Notes: generated by a model from the sequence alone, not told the origin. Positions 27,702 through 37,824 are shown, numbered from the stretch's first letter. The stretch is 64,000 bases of DNA from Kriegella sp963975415 (GCF_963975415.1 NZ_CAXBGN010000012.1:80869-144868), one strand, 5' to 3'. Translations and numbers: made by a program.

Positions 27702-29285
27702 ATGCAATTGGACAATCTCTTTACGGTACTTTTAATTATTGGTTTAACCAGTACGGTTTTCTATGGAATGTTTCGGAAAAGTAAATATGCATTCCTTATC
27801 AATTTTCTGATGCTTGGTGTCCTTGTGTTTTATCTAAACGAACAAGCACAGTTACTTTTAATAGCACTTTATTTGGTCTGCCCTCTCACATTAATTAATA
27901 CAGGACTATATGTTTTTTTGCACAAGACCGAAAGCCTAAAAAATGGCAACAGCAAATATCAGGTGAACTTCGCCACAACCAAAGGAAATTTCAAATTAGA
28001 CAATATTAAACGTGGTGCATCTATCATTGGATCTGCCGGAAGTGGCAAGACTGAAAGCGTGGTTTATGGATTCCTGAAACACTTTAGGAAAGAAAGCTTT
28101 TGTGGTATCATCCATGACTACAAAGATTTTGAACTAACTGAAATGGCATATCCACTTTTCAAGGATGGCGATATCCCGTTTAAGGTCATTTCCTTTGATA
28201 GAATTATACATCGAGTAAATCCTATTGCACCTCGCTATTTAGAGAACGAGGAAAGCGTAAACGAAGTTTCAAGGGTGCTGATTGAAAACCTTTTAGAGCA
28301 ACGGGAATCTGGAACGACTGGAACAACCAAATTTTTTAATGATGCTGCTGAAGGTTTAATAGGAGGATTAATTTGGAAATTAAAAACCGACTATTCCCAA
28401 TTGTGCACTTTGCCACATTTAATAGCTGTTTATCAATATCTGGACACAGACAGCCTTATCCAGTTCTTGGAAACCAACACCACATCAAGAGCAATGGCAG
28501 ATGCATTTATAAGTGGTAAGGATTCTGAACGGCAGACCGCAGGTGTAAAAAGCACCTTGGCCAATGCTCTAAAGCGAATTAGTACACAACGCATTTTTAT
28601 GGCGTTGTCAGCAGACGAAGTACCTTTAAATATTAACAGTACTGAGAATCCCTGCGTGATTTCGATAGTGAACAATCCTAAATTTGAAACATCGTATTCG
28701 CCAGTTATTGCAACCATTATCCACACGATTACCAAACAAATGAGTGTGCGAAATAGTGAACCTTCATTTCTTTTAATGGAGGAAGCACCGACCATCCGGT
28801 TATTGAATATGCACCGTATTCCTGCAACACTTCGAAGCTATAATATTTCTACGGTTTATGTGATGCAGGATAAGATTCAGAACGATATGATGTATGGAGA
28901 TAAGGCAAGTAAGGCAATTTTAAGCAATCTTTCTTATCAGTTTTTTGGAAAGGTCAATGACCCGGACACCGCCAAATATTACGAACGTTTTTTTGAGATT
29001 ATTAAAGACCCGACCAAAAGTGTAAGCCGAGGGCATAATCTTGATTTTGATACGCGTATTACTACAGGGGAGAAGGAAATTCCAAAAATTAGGGCTGATG
29101 TATTCTTCCGATTGAAACAGGGGGAGTTCATTACTTATGCAGATGGGAGGGATAAAAAGGTCCAGTTTAAACTCCAACTCATTGAACGGGGTCTTCCACT
29201 GGATGTAAAGGCGTTTTCCAATAAAGATTTACACGATAATTTTGAACGGGTTTATAAAGAGGCGAGGGGTATTTTTAAGAATTGA
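27702..29285 (+). CDS. Type IV coupling ATPase (BfmC/MobC, VirD4-like)
   Basis: The 527-residue protein has two N-terminal membrane helices, Walker A GSAGSGKTES near residue 109, and Walker B FLLMEEAPTIRL near residue 354. The end of the RecA-like domain (STVYVMQDKIQND) and the conserved LSNLSYQFFGKVND are present. Coupling proteins deliver the relaxosome to a type IV secretion channel. No other mating-pair genes are present, so the element would need a helper. Confidence 0.88.
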   Translation: MQLDNLFTVLLIIGLTSTVFYGMFRKSKYAFLINFLMLGVLVFYLNEQAQLLLIALYLVCPLTLINTGLYVFLHKTESLKNGNSKYQVNFATTKGNFKLDNIKRGASIIGSAGSGKTESVVYGFLKHFRKESFCGIIHDYKDFELTEMAYPLFKDGDIPFKVISFDRIIHRVNPIAPRYLENEESVNEVSRVLIENLLEQRESGTTGTTKFFNDAAEGLIGGLIWKLKTDYSQLCTLPHLIAVYQYLDTDSLIQFLETNTTSRAMADAFISGKDSERQTAGVKSTLANALKRISTQRIFMALSADEVPLNINSTENPCVISIVNNPKFETSYSPVIATIIHTITKQMSVRNSEPSFLLMEEAPTIRLLNMHRIPATLRSYNISTVYVMQDKIQNDMMYGDKASKAILSNLSYQFFGKVNDPDTAKYYERFFEIIKDPTKSVSRGHNLDFDTRITTGEKEIPKIRADVFFRLKQGEFITYADGRDKKVQFKLQLIERGLPLDVKAFSNKDLHDNFERVYKEARGIFKN

Positions 29286-29305
29286 CTGTTTTTAGGCCTT
29301 TGACA

Positions 29306-29432
29306 AAAACGGAGTATAATTATATGACCGTTTTATTATACTTTAGTTTACACCCTTGTTTATTGATTTTAAAAAGTTTAAATTAACGTACTAATTTATT
29401 AGTATGTATTTTGACGTTTATTTAAACTTTGT
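29306..29432. promoter_or_regulatory. Nested palindromes, probable res/operator site of the serine recombinase
   Basis: There are three inverted structures. AAAACGG/CCGTTTT sits at 29306-29334. The perfect 16-nt palindrome TACTAATTTATTAGTA sits at 29389-29404. Outer arms GTTTAAAT/ATTTAAAC flank the latter up to about 29430, ending just before the start codon. Resolvases bind subsites of this form next to their own gene and are often autoregulated there. Confidence 0.6.
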
Positions 29433-29435
29433 GTT

Positions 29436-30053
29436 ATGGTTTTTGGATATGCTAGGGTAAGTACCGCAGAACAGAATCTTGATCTGCAATTGGATGCCTT
29501 TTTAAAAGAAGGTATTGATGAAAAGAATATTTATACGGATAAAGTATCCAGTTCCCAAGAAGAACGTAAAAGTCTAAGTAAACTTCTGGAGTATGCACGG
29601 GAAGGCGATACTATCGTGGTGTGGAAATTAGACCGCTTGGCCAGAAGCCTTATTCATTTCACCAATTTCATCAATCAACTTAACGAAAAAGGTGTAAAGT
29701 TCCGCAGTATTACTGAACCTTTTCTGGATACTACCGACAAGTCCTCACATTCACAATTCATTGTAAATTTGTTTGCCGCTTTGGCGCAGTTAGAGCGTGA
29801 CATTATTATTGAAAGGACGAAGGCGGGTTTGGCTTCTGCAAGGGCAAGGGGGAAAATACTTGGTGCCCCTACGGGAATCAGTAAAAAGAACCAGCAAAAA
29901 GCTATAATATGCGAACAGTACTTTAAAGAAGGTAAGCTGACCGTTTCTGAAATCTGCGAACGTGTTGCTATTTCTAGGGCGACCTATTACAAGTATTTAA
30001 GACATCGCGGACTTAATGGAAAGCTAAGGCCATACAAATCTGATAAAGAATAA
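29436..30053 (+). CDS. Serine recombinase (resolvase/invertase family)
   Basis: The 205-residue protein has the catalytic serine in YARVSTAEQNLDLQ (residue 9), the GDTIVVWKLDRLARSL and ERDIIIERTKAGL motifs, and a C-terminal helix-turn-helix (VSEICERVAISRATYYKYL). Size and layout match Tn3/Gin-type recombinases rather than large integrases. It probably resolves or inverts DNA at the palindromic site just upstream. No paired inversion sites were found around hsdS. Confidence 0.92.
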   Translation: MVFGYARVSTAEQNLDLQLDAFLKEGIDEKNIYTDKVSSSQEERKSLSKLLEYAREGDTIVVWKLDRLARSLIHFTNFINQLNEKGVKFRSITEPFLDTTDKSSHSQFIVNLFAALAQLERDIIIERTKAGLASARARGKILGAPTGISKKNQQKAIICEQYFKEGKLTVSEICERVAISRATYYKYLRHRGLNGKLRPYKSDKE

Positions 30054-30176
30054 ATTTGGTTGAATTAAAAATAAATAATTAAGATTTGAGCTTGATAGCT
30101 ATTAATCTAAAAAGGTTTGTTTATTTTGCTAGTTCCAAGACAAAATTCCCCCAACAAATAAGAGTTAATACCCTAT

Positions 30177-31754
30177 ATGGCAAAAGCAGATATTGATTTT
30201 GAAAAAGAGTTATGGGACGCCGCCAACGAACTTCGTGGTGCAGTCTCAGAAAACAACTATAAAAACTACATTTTACCACTTGTCTTTTTAAAGCATTTAA
30301 GCGAACGTTTTGAAGTAGTTCAAGAAGAACTTTCCAATGAACTTAATGAGCCATCATCATCCTATTTCACGACAGATGAAGATGAAAAGAAATACGTGTT
30401 ATCTGATCCAGATGAATTTCGATCGCGAAATACATTTATGATTCCAGAGACAGCCTCGTGGCAGTATTTTAAGGACAATGCGGAGCAGGATAATATTAAA
30501 GTTATTATTGATGATGCCTTTGATGTCATCCAAGAATTATTAACTGCTTATAACCCACAACTAAACAACCTATTACCTCGAATATTTGTCAAGAGCGAAT
30601 TATCAGCAAAGCAGACGGGAGGCATTATTAACCTATTATCTCACCCAAAATTCTCTGAAAAAGAAAATCCTGAAAGTGACATACTTGGTCGTATCTATGA
30701 ATACTACATTGGTCGTTTTGCTATGGCAGAGGGTTCTGGTGCCGGTCAATTCTTTACACCGGGTAGTATTGTTCGTTTACTAGTTGAGATTTTAGAGCCT
30801 TACAAAGGTAGAATTTTTGACCCTGCCTGTGGTAGTGGCGGTATGTTTGTACAGAGCCTAAAGTTTATTAAAGAACATGGTGGCAATAAAAGTGATATTT
30901 CTATTTATGGTCAAGAGATGACCTCACAAACGTTGCGTTTGTGTCTAATGAATCTTTTATTACGAGACTTATCTTTTGATATCAAATTAGGTAACTCATT
31001 GTTAGACGATAAATTCCCAAGTCTTAAGGCAGATTATGTCATTGCGAACCCACCCTTTAATGTGAGTAATTGGCACCCTGAGGATCTTTCTGAAAAAGAC
31101 CCCAGACTTTTTGGACCACGAGAAGAATTTACCACAGATGGTAGTGCCAATTACATGTGGATGCAAACGTTCTGGAACCATTTAAGCGATACCGGCACCG
31201 CTGGTATTGTAATGGCAAACGGAGCCATGACCTCTAATACAAAAGGAGAAAAGAATGTGCGCCAGTATATGGTTGATAAAGGCATGGTCGATTGTATTGT
31301 TCGTATGCCAGACAAGCTATTTCTAACCACCGGTATACCTGCGTGTTTGTTTATTCTAAGCAAAAACCGAGATGGTAAAGATGGTGAGCACCGTGAACGA
31401 ATGAAAGAGGTTCTATTTATTGATGCCGCTAAAATGGGCACGATGGCAAGCCGCAAACTAAGAGTTTTCGAAGATGCCGATATTGATAAAATTGCGGATA
31501 CCTATCATGATTGGAGAACTGCTGGAAAAACCTATGAAGACGTTGATGGCTTTTGTAAAGCCGCCACTTTAGAGGAAGTACAAAAACAAGATTATAAACT
31601 TACTCCCGGCATTTATGTTGGTACTGAAGCTGAAGAAGATGATGGTATCCCGTTTGAAGAAAAAATGGAGACTTTGAAAGCTACGTTATTAGAGCAGTTT
31701 GAGAAAGGAGAAACTTTTAAAAAACAAATTCTGGAGAATTTTGATAAGTATTAA
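30177..31754 (+). CDS. hsdM: Type I restriction-modification methyltransferase subunit HsdM
   Basis: HsdM transfers a methyl group from SAM to adenine in the target chosen by HsdS. The 525-residue protein has the helical N-terminal domain (FEKELWDAANELRGAVSENN), the SAM motif DPACGSGGMF near residue 216 and the catalytic NPPF near residue 292. Length and motifs are complete. It is separated from the rest of the locus by 103 nt that contain inverted repeats likely bound by the following AbiEi-like protein. Confidence 0.96.
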   Translation: MAKADIDFEKELWDAANELRGAVSENNYKNYILPLVFLKHLSERFEVVQEELSNELNEPSSSYFTTDEDEKKYVLSDPDEFRSRNTFMIPETASWQYFKDNAEQDNIKVIIDDAFDVIQELLTAYNPQLNNLLPRIFVKSELSAKQTGGIINLLSHPKFSEKENPESDILGRIYEYYIGRFAMAEGSGAGQFFTPGSIVRLLVEILEPYKGRIFDPACGSGGMFVQSLKFIKEHGGNKSDISIYGQEMTSQTLRLCLMNLLLRDLSFDIKLGNSLLDDKFPSLKADYVIANPPFNVSNWHPEDLSEKDPRLFGPREEFTTDGSANYMWMQTFWNHLSDTGTAGIVMANGAMTSNTKGEKNVRQYMVDKGMVDCIVRMPDKLFLTTGIPACLFILSKNRDGKDGEHRERMKEVLFIDAAKMGTMASRKLRVFEDADIDKIADTYHDWRTAGKTYEDVDGFCKAATLEEVQKQDYKLTPGIYVGTEAEEDDGIPFEEKMETLKATLLEQFEKGETFKKQILENFDKY

Positions 31755-31778
31755 ATGATTTTGTTCATAAAAATTAAT

Positions 31779-31871
31779 TGTTCATGTTTCATGAACATAG
31801 TTAAAAAATGAACAAATCTATAAAATCATCAATTTTGTTCACTACATTTGACTGTTCATGTTACGTGAACA
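31779..31871. promoter_or_regulatory. Paired operators of the AbiEi-like antitoxin
   Basis: TGTTCATG-TTT-CATGAACA (31779-31797) is a perfect 8-bp inverted repeat. TGTTCATG-TTA-CGTGAACA (31853-31871) is a second copy with one mismatch, 74 nt downstream. Further half-sites (TTGTTCA, TGAACA) lie between and around. AbiEi antitoxins are known to repress their own operon by binding paired inverted repeats upstream. The second copy would cover the first possible start codon of the gene. Confidence 0.75.
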
Positions 31872-31881
31872 AGCTAAAAAA

Positions 31882-32877
31882 ATGAACATGTTATTAGATT
31901 TTGCATATTTTATGGAATTTATAGATAGACTTGAGTTAGATATTGAGGCTATCTATGAAAAGGCACCCGACTCGAATGAATTACCTGTTTATACATTAAA
32001 CGGTAAAGAAGTAAGTGTCTATTTCAAAAATGAAATAAGACCACACAATGTGCCTATCCTTTTAAATCAGCCAGCAAATCACCCTTTATTAGTTGCTTCC
32101 AAATACATAACACCTAAAGCTAAAAAGCAATTAAAGAAAAATAAAATCAATTATTTAGATAGTTATGGCAATGCTTATATAGAAATACCACAACTTAAAA
32201 TTTTCACAGAGCATGGTAATAGTAAACCTGTTATACCAGATACTACCAAAGTTTTCACACAAGCTGGTGCCCAATTAATTTTTCAATTATTAAATCGTCC
32301 TGAGGAAGTAAACGAAACTGTTCGCAGGTTGGCACACCTAAGTAACATTTCTGTAGGAAGTGTAAGTAAAATAATGAATGGCTTATTTGATGAAGGTTTT
32401 TTAGTGGAATGGAATAATGATAAAAAATATCAACTCATTCGTAAAGAAGAATTATTAGATAGATGGATTCCTATTCTTAATGAAAAAGTACTACCTAACT
32501 ATAAAATTGGCACCTATTCATTTACTGGAAATCTTGAAGATCATTGGAAAGATAGATTTTTAAGACCTAACGTATGGTGGGGCGGCGAACCAGGAGCGGC
32601 GCTTTTAACCGATTATTTATACCCTGAAAAATATTCACTTTTCACAACCTTGTCTGCCAAAGAAATTATGACTGATTTAAAACTGGTACCCGACCCTAAT
32701 GGCAAAATAACGCTGTATCAACCTTTTTGGGGAAATACAAGTATGGCATCTATAATGAAAGGTAAGAATAATGTAGATGCATTGATAATATATGCCCAAC
32801 TAATACATTCTGGTGATCCTAGAAATATAGAAACCGCACAAATTATTTATAATGAGCACATCGCACAAAAGCTTTAA
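31882..32877 (+). CDS. AbiEi-family type IV antitoxin / transcriptional regulator
   Basis: The protein of about 330 residues has a winged-helix region (VRRLAHLSNISVGSVSKIMN) and a C-terminal domain of the AbiEi type. AbiEi neutralises AbiEii without direct binding and represses its own operon. The frame also contains an ATG at 31858, but that lies inside an operator palindrome, so 31882 or 31888 is preferred. It overlaps the toxin gene by 26 nt, antitoxin first, as in known AbiE loci. The whole pair is embedded within a type I restriction locus. Confidence 0.75.
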   Translation: MNMLLDFAYFMEFIDRLELDIEAIYEKAPDSNELPVYTLNGKEVSVYFKNEIRPHNVPILLNQPANHPLLVASKYITPKAKKQLKKNKINYLDSYGNAYIEIPQLKIFTEHGNSKPVIPDTTKVFTQAGAQLIFQLLNRPEEVNETVRRLAHLSNISVGSVSKIMNGLFDEGFLVEWNNDKKYQLIRKEELLDRWIPILNEKVLPNYKIGTYSFTGNLEDHWKDRFLRPNVWWGGEPGAALLTDYLYPEKYSLFTTLSAKEIMTDLKLVPDPNGKITLYQPFWGNTSMASIMKGKNNVDALIIYAQLIHSGDPRNIETAQIIYNEHIAQKL

Positions 32878-33709
32878 GATTTATTCTTTTTCCCAGCATA
32901 CTGAGGTGTACCAAATTTTGGAACGCGTTTTTGCTTCTCACGGTATTAGTTATTACCTCATTGGCGCCAATGCGAGAGATGTAGCATTATATAAAGCGGG
33001 AGCAAAACCTAGTAGGGCAACGGCAGATATTGATTTTGCAGTAATGGTACCAGACCACGCCAGTTTTGAAGCCCTAAAAAAAGAAATAAAGCAACATGGT
33101 TTTGAAGATACCAAAGGACAAATGCCCTACCGATTGTTTCATGCCAAATCAAATACTGTTATAGACCTTTTGCCTTATGGTCTAATTGCGCAAGACGATA
33201 CCGTATCATTTACAGAGAAGCAAATAGCACTATCTACTGTTGGCATGACCGAAGTTGCCTCAGCTACCGAAGTGTTTGAACACCCTGAAGGTTATAGTAT
33301 ACCGGTTAGCCCATCGCATGGTTTGGTTATTTTAAAGCTGATTGCATGGTCTGAGAAACCGTCTCGTACAAAAGACCTTGGTGACATTGCTGCATTACTT
33401 GAGGCAGCATGGCCACTTTACGAACCGGAACTATTTGTAGAAGACTCTGCATATGCAGATTTGTTCGATGCTGAAAATTTTGACATCAGTAACGCAGCTG
33501 CACAAGTTATGGGCAGAAAAATGCAAGAAGTACTTCAATTAAATGCCGCATTAAGAATTAAAATTTTAAATATGTTCGAAACTGAATTGGCAACCGAAAC
33601 TGGTCCTATTACCATAGCTATTGCTACCGCAATGGACCGAAATATTGATTTTGCACAAAGTATTTTGAATGCAATACATAAAGGAATCACACACAAACAT
33701 ACGCTGTAA
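32852..33709 (+). CDS. AbiEii-like nucleotidyltransferase toxin
   Basis: The 285-residue protein has the nucleotidyltransferase core YYLIGANARDVAL followed by ATADIDFAVMV, which supplies the paired catalytic aspartates (DID). The later KLIAWSEKPSRTKDLGDI is typical of AbiEii/AbiGii toxins. MenT/AbiEii-type toxins add nucleotides to tRNA or other targets and halt growth during phage infection. It overlaps the antitoxin gene and is followed with zero spacing by hsdS. Confidence 0.8.
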   Translation: MSTSHKSFKIYSFSQHTEVYQILERVFASHGISYYLIGANARDVALYKAGAKPSRATADIDFAVMVPDHASFEALKKEIKQHGFEDTKGQMPYRLFHAKSNTVIDLLPYGLIAQDDTVSFTEKQIALSTVGMTEVASATEVFEHPEGYSIPVSPSHGLVILKLIAWSEKPSRTKDLGDIAALLEAAWPLYEPELFVEDSAYADLFDAENFDISNAAAQVMGRKMQEVLQLNAALRIKILNMFETELATETGPITIAIATAMDRNIDFAQSILNAIHKGITHKHTL

Positions 33710-34828
33710 ATGCCCGAAAACTGGAAAACATATAAGCTTGGAGAGATTCTTCAGATAAAGAATGGCAAAACAAAGCCAAAGAACAAAGGGATATATCCAA
33801 TTTACGGAGGAAACGGTATACTAGGTTATGGTGACAAAACTAATTTGAATGAAGAGGCAATTTTAATTGGACGGGTAGGTGCGTATTGCGGCGCAGTATA
33901 TTATGAAAATAGAGAACTATGGGTCTCGGATAATTCATTATTTGGAATAGCTAAAAATAAAAATAATTCTAAGTTTATTTATTATTTACTCAAAAAAGCA
34001 AATTTAAATCAATTTTCAACTGGCTCTAGTCAACCACTTTTAACTCAAGGAACTTTAAACTCGCTAGAATTCGAAATACCTGAGAATGACAGCGAACAAC
34101 GCGCCATCGCCAACATCCTCTCTGCCATAGACGATAAAATAGAGAACAACCTTGCCATGAACAAAACGTTAGAAGACATGGCAATGACACTTTACAAACA
34201 TTGGTTTGTAGATTTTGGGCAAGAATTAGAAAATACGCTTGCAGACTATGTGAATCTGAATCCAAGACTTTCAATTAAAAAAGGTGAATTAGCAAGCTAT
34301 GTCAATATGAAAGCATTACCAACAGAGGGTATGTCTGTTTCGGAAGTTGATAAAGTTGTTGTAAAAGGAGGTGCTAAATTTCAAAATGGAGATACATTAT
34401 TAGCTAGAATAACTCCTTGTTTAGAAAACGGAAAAACAGCTTATGTTGATTTTCTTGAGGAAAATGAAATTGGTTTTGGATCAACTGAATTTCTTGTCCT
34501 CAGAGCAAAAGAGGGTATTTCAAAATATTGGGTGTATTGTTTAAGTAGAGATATAAATTTAGTAAATCATGCGGTATCATGTATGATAGGAACTTCCGGA
34601 AGGCAAAGAGTACAAAATGATCCATTTTTACAATATGAACTTCCTGAAATTAATGAAGAAACAATGGTCAGTTTTGAGAAGAAAGTTGAACCATGGTTTA
34701 AGAAAGTAAAAGCAAATACCAATGAAAACCAAACTCTAACTAAACTCCGAGACACTTTACTCCCCAAACTTATTTCAGGGGAAGTCCGCCTAAAGGAATT
34801 TGAGGAAGAAATAACTGCAGCCCTATGA
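33710..34828 (+). CDS. hsdS: Type I restriction specificity subunit HsdS
   Basis: HsdS carries two target recognition domains that together define a bipartite DNA target. The 372-residue protein begins WKTYKLGEILQIKNGKTKP, with the central conserved helix SEQRAIANILSAIDDKIENN near residue 128. The second recognition domain ends with a matching helix (LTKLRDTLLPKLISGEVRL). It starts immediately after the toxin stop codon and overlaps hsdR by 4 nt. Confidence 0.94.
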   Translation: MPENWKTYKLGEILQIKNGKTKPKNKGIYPIYGGNGILGYGDKTNLNEEAILIGRVGAYCGAVYYENRELWVSDNSLFGIAKNKNNSKFIYYLLKKANLNQFSTGSSQPLLTQGTLNSLEFEIPENDSEQRAIANILSAIDDKIENNLAMNKTLEDMAMTLYKHWFVDFGQELENTLADYVNLNPRLSIKKGELASYVNMKALPTEGMSVSEVDKVVVKGGAKFQNGDTLLARITPCLENGKTAYVDFLEENEIGFGSTEFLVLRAKEGISKYWVYCLSRDINLVNHAVSCMIGTSGRQRVQNDPFLQYELPEINEETMVSFEKKVEPWFKKVKANTNENQTLTKLRDTLLPKLISGEVRLKEFEEEITAAL

Positions 34829-37824
34829 GCCTAAACGAACATACCGCCCAAAATGCTGCCATAGTTTGGTTACAAGAACTAGGCTATAATCATATACCCG
34901 GCAATGCCCTAGACCGTGACCTTAAAAAAGTAGTGCTAGAAAATGAATTAAATACTTTTCTAAAAAACACCTACCCAGCCGTACCAGAAACGGCACGTAA
35001 CGAAGCTTTTGCCCAATTTACCCAACATGAGGGTATGGAGGTCGCCTACCGTAACCAAGATTTTCACCGCAAACTTACCCAAGGGATAGACATTGCTTGG
35101 AAAGATGCACAGGGCAATGAAAAGGCAAAGCACCTCTACCCTATTGATTATGCTCATCCAGAAAAGAATAGTTTTATAGTTTCAGACGAAGTCAGTATCG
35201 TTGGCAAAAATAGCCGCCGTACTGATCTTCTTATTTTCATCAATGGGTTGCCGCTTATTGTCTTTGAATTTAAAAATCCGTTTGACTCTACCGTGGGGGT
35301 TGATAATGCCCATAGACAACTACATAACTATGTACTGGATATTCCACAGTTATTCGATTATAATGCTATATGTATAGCATCAGACGGTCTGGAGGCTTTA
35401 CACGGTATGTATTCATCCGCCTTAGAATGGTTCGCTCCATGGAAAAGTTTAGATGGAGATGATACCGAGCAAAAAGCAGAGTTGCAATTAGAAACGTTAT
35501 TGCATGGGCTATTCCCAAAAAAGACGCTATTAGATTATTTACAACATTTCATCTTTCATGAAGACCATAACGGTAAGATTATAAAGAAAGGCGCAAAGTA
35601 CCACCAATATTGGGGTATAAGCCGTGCCGTAGAAAGTAGTCTAAAGAACATAAAACCAAACGGAGATGGACGATTAGGTGTTATTTGGCATACCCAGGGT
35701 TCTGGCAAGAGTATTAGTATGGCAATACTAACAGGTATTCTACGCCAGCGACCAGAATTGAAGAATCCAACAATTGTAATACAAGTAGATCGATCAGATC
35801 TTGATCAACAGCTCTATGAAAATTTTGTGCTCGCCAAAGATTTGGTAGGTGATGTTCAGCATGCCGAAAGTACCGACGACCTAAGAAGATTATTAAGCTC
35901 TGATGGTGGTGGCGTTATTTTTACGACTATTGAGAAATTTAGGTTGAAAGATTTAGAAAACGGCAAAGAAACTCAACACCCCATTTTGAGTGAACGCTAT
36001 AATCTCATTGTTATGGCAGATGAGGCACACCGAACCCAATATGGTTTTGAAAGTGGTGGTTTTGCACAGAACATTCGCCGTGCATTACCGAATGCCTCAT
36101 TCATAGGTTTTACAGGTACACCCGTAGATGGCAAAGATGCAGATACTGAGCAAGTTTTTGGTCCCACCATTCACACCTATGATATTAAACAAGCAGTAGA
36201 AGATGGTGCCACGGTACCAATCTACTACGAACCAAAAATGGTACCGCTTAACATAAAAGCAAAATACACCCAAGAACTAGAAGAAGTTGAAGAACAAGCA
36301 GAAGATACTACCGTTGGCGTTTGGGCAGCCGTTGAAGATGCTGCAGGCTCGGAAGACCGTGTTAAGACAGTTGCTAAAGATATTCTAACACATTTCAAAG
36401 CACGTACTAAAACTTTAGACGGCAAGGCAATGGTTGTTTGTATGAGTCGCCGTAATTGCGTTAAAATGTACGATGCCTTATCTGCTCTAAATGATTGCCC
36501 AGAAATTGCAGTAATCATGACGAGCAGTCCTGGAAAAGACCCCGTGAGTTGGAATACCCATATGCGGACCAAAGATGCCATGGAAGCGGTAAAGTCAAGA
36601 TTCAAGAATCCTGAAGACCCTCTGAAAATGGTAATCGTGAGAGATATGTGGCTCACTGGTTTTGATGCACCCTGCGCACACACCATGTATGTGGATAAGA
36701 TTATGAAAGGTCATAACCTGATGCAAGCCATTGCACGAGTCAACCGTGTTTTTGAAGGAAAACCAAATGGACTGGTAGTTGATTTCATTGGCATATCAGG
36801 CTTTTTAGCAGAAGCCACTAAAAAATACACAGGCAGCGGTGGGGCAGGAAAACCTACTCTAGATTTAGATGCTGCAGTAGAATTGTGTTTGGAACAACTG
36901 AGTATAGTTAAATCTTTAGTTGGCGGTTTTGAATTGGATGTTATTAATGAAATGCCGGCAACAGATAAAATGAAATGGACCACCACCGTCCTAAATGGGT
37001 TATTAAAAGATGATTCTACAACAGAAGGTTTTCTAAAAGAGGAACGTAAGTTGAGTGAGTTGATGGCTATGACCAATTCAGACGAACGGATTTGGGAGAT
37101 TCAAGAAGATGTAGCTATTATTCAAAAATTCAGAGAACAGATACGTAAAATAAAATACCCTCCAGGAGCGCAGCGTACAAAAAATGACCGTATTAAAGAT
37201 CTTATAAGCAAGTCATTGGAATCGCAAGCTATTGTAGACTTGGCTGCCATGTACAATTTAGATAAGATTGATATTTCTATCGTAGATGATTCTTTCCAAG
37301 CCATTGTAAAAGACAAGGGTGGAGAAAATATTAAAATAGAGTTGCTACGCCGTATCATTAATGATGAGTTAAAAGTACGGATGAGCAAAAACATTAAAAA
37401 AGGAAGAAAGCTCAAAGACGAACTTGAAAAAGTTTTGGGCAAATACCATAAGAACAGTTTAGACTCCATTGCAGCAATAAAGCACTTATTGGATATAGCC
37501 GATGAGTTCAAGAAAGATGATATACGTACCAAAGAGCTAGGGTTATCAAACGATGAATTGGCATTCTACGACTTACTTTCTGAAAACAGCGCCATACTCA
37601 ATGAAAGCGGACCAATTCAAGACTTGGTACACACTGTAGTAGAATCCGTTAAAAAAAACCTTCAATTAGATTGGACCAAAAAAGAAAATGCCAAAGCAGC
37701 CATACGTTTAGCAGTTAAAAAAGAGTTGCGTGGCAAAGTACCCTTCTCTGAATTAGATAAGCTTTTAAAAGAAGTAATAGAACAAGCCGAAGGGCAATAT
37801 AGCGAATGGCCGTTGTTAGGATAG
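34825..37824 (+). CDS. hsdR: Type I restriction endonuclease subunit HsdR
   Basis: HsdR translocates DNA and cleaves it when the target is unmethylated. The 999-residue protein has the nuclease motif D...EFK (DLLIFINGLPLIVFEFKNP near residue 131), Walker A HTQGSGKS near residue 289, the DEAH box ADEAHRTQYG near residue 398, FTGTP near 428, and MTGFDAP-like WLTGFDAPC in the second RecA domain. All parts are intact. The ATGA overlap with hsdS implies translational coupling. Confidence 0.96.
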   Translation: MSLNEHTAQNAAIVWLQELGYNHIPGNALDRDLKKVVLENELNTFLKNTYPAVPETARNEAFAQFTQHEGMEVAYRNQDFHRKLTQGIDIAWKDAQGNEKAKHLYPIDYAHPEKNSFIVSDEVSIVGKNSRRTDLLIFINGLPLIVFEFKNPFDSTVGVDNAHRQLHNYVLDIPQLFDYNAICIASDGLEALHGMYSSALEWFAPWKSLDGDDTEQKAELQLETLLHGLFPKKTLLDYLQHFIFHEDHNGKIIKKGAKYHQYWGISRAVESSLKNIKPNGDGRLGVIWHTQGSGKSISMAILTGILRQRPELKNPTIVIQVDRSDLDQQLYENFVLAKDLVGDVQHAESTDDLRRLLSSDGGGVIFTTIEKFRLKDLENGKETQHPILSERYNLIVMADEAHRTQYGFESGGFAQNIRRALPNASFIGFTGTPVDGKDADTEQVFGPTIHTYDIKQAVEDGATVPIYYEPKMVPLNIKAKYTQELEEVEEQAEDTTVGVWAAVEDAAGSEDRVKTVAKDILTHFKARTKTLDGKAMVVCMSRRNCVKMYDALSALNDCPEIAVIMTSSPGKDPVSWNTHMRTKDAMEAVKSRFKNPEDPLKMVIVRDMWLTGFDAPCAHTMYVDKIMKGHNLMQAIARVNRVFEGKPNGLVVDFIGISGFLAEATKKYTGSGGAGKPTLDLDAAVELCLEQLSIVKSLVGGFELDVINEMPATDKMKWTTTVLNGLLKDDSTTEGFLKEERKLSELMAMTNSDERIWEIQEDVAIIQKFREQIRKIKYPPGAQRTKNDRIKDLISKSLESQAIVDLAAMYNLDKIDISIVDDSFQAIVKDKGGENIKIELLRRIINDELKVRMSKNIKKGRKLKDELEKVLGKYHKNSLDSIAAIKHLLDIADEFKKDDIRTKELGLSNDELAFYDLLSENSAILNESGPIQDLVHTVVESVKKNLQLDWTKKENAKAAIRLAVKKELRGKVPFSELDKLLKEVIEQAEGQYSEWPLLG

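Noticed and set aside
29389..34828. Phase-variable inversion of hsdS by the nearby serine recombinase
   Set aside because: There is one hsdS only, and no inverted copies of a recombination site or partial hsdS genes are visible.
36225..37532. Long minus-strand frames inside hsdR
   Set aside because: They are antisense shadows of an intact, well-recognised gene.
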